Origin: Paraburkholderia ribeironis
GTDB taxonomy: Bacteria > Pseudomonadota > Gammaproteobacteria > Burkholderiales > Burkholderiaceae
DNA length: 64,000 nucleotides
Direction: 5' to 3'
Assembly: GCF_900019265.1 (NCBI RefSeq)
Contig: NZ_CYGX02000003.1
Span: 1 to 64,000 of the forward strand
Position numbers and translations under genes: made by a program. Below the pieces are notes generated by a model. The model saw only the letters and a list, made by a program, of their open reading frames with translations, ran no database searches and was not told the DNA's origin. The first letter of the stretch is position 1. Each line of letters starts with the position of its first letter. Shown one piece after another: positions 62,321 to 64,000 of the stretch.

Positions 62321-64000
62321 ATGCAACAGACAGGCACGCCGATGGACTGGTTTTCCAGTCCGCAGCATGACGCCAGCATCATGGCAGCATGGGAGCATCT
62401 GGTGGGCGGAAGCGAATGGCATTCCGCCGACGTCCGCAGTGTCGTTGACGACTCCTGGCAGCGCTGCCTCGTTGGACATGTCGATCCGGGTGTCGACAGG
62501 GCGCCGCCCGCCGTTGGTGAAGACCAGTTGGTGCAGTGGCGCGAGGCGAACGCACGGCTTGTCAGTGCCAGCCTTCCACTGATGCAGCAAACGCGCGAGT
62601 TGTTGTCGCAGACGGGCACGGTGATGCTGCTCGCCGATCCTGACGGACTGGTTCTTCAGCATGAAGGCGACATGCGCATCATCGAGCCGGCGCGCGAAGT
62701 CGGATTGGTACCGGGCTGCAACTGGACCGAGCTGAACTGCGGGACCAACGCGATCGGTACCGCGCTCGCGCTGAAACAGGCGGTGCAGATCCACGGTGCC
62801 GAACACTTTTGCGCTGGCATCAAGCGTTGGACCTGTTCCGCAACGGTTATTCGCGATCCAATGGATGGCCGTGTGCTCGGCGTCATTGACGTGTCGGGTC
62901 TCGCGGATACGTATAACCGGTACAGTCTTGCGTTGACCGTATCGCTGGCGGGACGGATCGAAAGCCGTCTGGCGAAGGACGCGATGGAGCGGCGTCTGCG
63001 CCTGCTGGATCGCTGTGCGTCCGGTTTCGGGTCACATGCATCGGATGCGATCCTTGTCGTGGACGATAAGGGGCGGCTCGTCAAGGCGAACTCGCAGGTG
63101 GTACCCGCGCTTCGTCGGCTTGGCTTTGACGTGCATCTCGATGCCAGCTTCGTGCTGCCCGGACTGGACGCGAAGGCGGATCATCCGGTGTCATCGAATG
63201 CGCCTGCGTGGTTGCGGTACGCACATGTCGAAGCACTGCGCGAAGGCGCAGCTTTATTGGGCTTCATCGTCGTGATTCCGGGGACCGCCAACGTGCGCGG
63301 CGCAATTGTGCTCGCGCGTAAGGGAGAAAGACTTCATAGCGCGGCCAGTGCATTCGAGCGCATCGTCGGGGATAGCCGTTCGTTGCGCGCCGCCGTCGAT
63401 AAGGCGCGCCAGCTCGCACCGTCCAAGGTGCCGGTTCTGTTGCTCGGCGATACCGGCGTCGGCAAGGAACTGTTCGCGCAAGGCATCCATCAGGCGAGCG
63501 AACGTGCTGAAGGGCCGTTCGTCGCGCTCAACTGCGGCGGGCTGTCGAGGGATCTGCTGGCGAGCGAACTCTTCGGCTACGCGGAAGGCGCATTCACCGG
63601 CGCGCGTAAGTCGGGAGCGGCCGGCAAGATCGAGGCGGCCGATGGCGGCACGCTCTTTCTCGACGAGATCGGCGAAATGCCGCTTGATATCCAGCCTCAT
63701 CTGCTGCGTGTCCTCCAGGAAAACGAAATTTACCGGCTTGGAGAAAATACGCCACGCAAGGTGAACTTCCGGCTCGTCGCGGCGACGCACCGCGACCTCA
63801 AGAGTGCGATTGCGACGGGCATGTTTCGCATGGACCTGTTCTACCGGATCGCGGTGACGACGGTGTCGATACCCAGTCTGCGCGAGCGCGGCGAGGATCT
63901 GCCGACGCTAATCGACTATTGGCTCAGGCATCTGTGCGAGTCTTATGGTTTGCCCGCGAAGTCATTCGACGAGCAAGCGTACGCGTGCCTGTTGAACTAC
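62321..64000 (+). CDS. acxR: Sigma-54-dependent activator AcxR (partial, runs off the window)
   Basis: Translation from ATG 62321, eight bases after AGGAG, gives 560 residues with no stop before the window ends. A GAF-type sensor domain lies at about 80-210 (LNCGTNAIGTALALKQAV). The AAA+ domain has Walker A LLGDTGVGKE near 374-383, the sigma-54 contact loop GAFTGA at 423-428 and Walker B GGTLFLDEIGEMPLD. The C-terminal Fis-type DNA-binding domain lies beyond the window. It is the AcoR-like type that activates acetone carboxylase operons. The position beside acxABC and the sigma-54 promoter support this role. Confidence 0.9.
   Translation, partial: MQQTGTPMDWFSSPQHDASIMAAWEHLVGGSEWHSADVRSVVDDSWQRCLVGHVDPGVDRAPPAVGEDQLVQWREANARLVSASLPLMQQTRELLSQTGTVMLLADPDGLVLQHEGDMRIIEPAREVGLVPGCNWTELNCGTNAIGTALALKQAVQIHGAEHFCAGIKRWTCSATVIRDPMDGRVLGVIDVSGLADTYNRYSLALTVSLAGRIESRLAKDAMERRLRLLDRCASGFGSHASDAILVVDDKGRLVKANSQVVPALRRLGFDVHLDASFVLPGLDAKADHPVSSNAPAWLRYAHVEALREGAALLGFIVVIPGTANVRGAIVLARKGERLHSAASAFERIVGDSRSLRAAVDKARQLAPSKVPVLLLGDTGVGKELFAQGIHQASERAEGPFVALNCGGLSRDLLASELFGYAEGAFTGARKSGAAGKIEAADGGTLFLDEIGEMPLDIQPHLLRVLQENEIYRLGENTPRKVNFRLVAATHRDLKSAIATGMFRMDLFYRIAVTTVSIPSLRERGEDLPTLIDYWLRHLCESYGLPAKSFDEQAYACLLNY

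Overview
This window is about 65-67% GC and looks like a chromosome segment of a soil or plant-associated Burkholderiaceae, most likely Paraburkholderia. That assignment is an inference from codon use, gene families (DUF4148, DUF2252, 3-hydroxybutyrate oligomer hydrolase, an HpnR-like hopanoid methylase, an extra FtsI-like PBP, acetone carboxylase) and short repeats typical of that group as I remember them. I see no rRNA, tRNA, CRISPR array, insertion sequence, prophage or integrase. It reads as ordinary chromosome with a metabolic accessory flavour.

Layout. 0.35-9 kb: an oxalate/formate-type MFS carrier, a LysR regulator, an aldehyde dehydrogenase, a ketopantoate-reductase family enzyme, two LysE/RhtB exporters, a lipoprotein and a YigZ protein. 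8.6-11.7 kb: an unknown 122-aa gene directly behind a LexA box, a DsbA-like isomerase and a diguanylate cyclase. 11.8-21.5 kb: catalase, a class B PBP, a chemoreceptor, a PIG-L deacetylase, a LexA-box-controlled UdgX/DUF4130 fusion and a MocA-like nucleotidyltransferase. 22-26 kb: a periplasmic molybdenum aldehyde oxidoreductase operon (paoABC type), which the MocA-like enzyme may serve. 26-33.7 kb: hydroxybutyrate oligomer hydrolase, exonuclease III, CsbD-like, Pr6Pr, DUF2252 and a polysaccharide deacetylase. 34-44.5 kb: SDR, sirtuin, PPOX, DUF938, 6-phosphogluconate dehydrogenase, DUF4148, cupin, a degenerate LytM lipoprotein, threonine aldolase and a DHA2 MFS pump. 45-54 kb: glycogen phosphorylase, an aspartic-protease-like lipoprotein, an HpnR-like radical SAM protein, a second chemoreceptor and DUF1801. 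54.6-64 kb: L-arabonate dehydratase, then the acetone carboxylase operon acxABC and its sigma-54-dependent activator acxR, which is cut by the window end.

The best-supported regulatory signals are two near-consensus LexA boxes (9042-9061 and 20657-20676) and a -24/-12 promoter ahead of acxA with a 38-bp near-perfect palindrome about 100 bp upstream. The palindrome is a strong candidate binding site for the AcxR activator. Other less explained structures are three tandem hairpins in the leader of a LysE exporter gene, an orphan rho-independent terminator that may end a small RNA, and several 10-29 bp tandem repeats, two of which code for repeated peptides.
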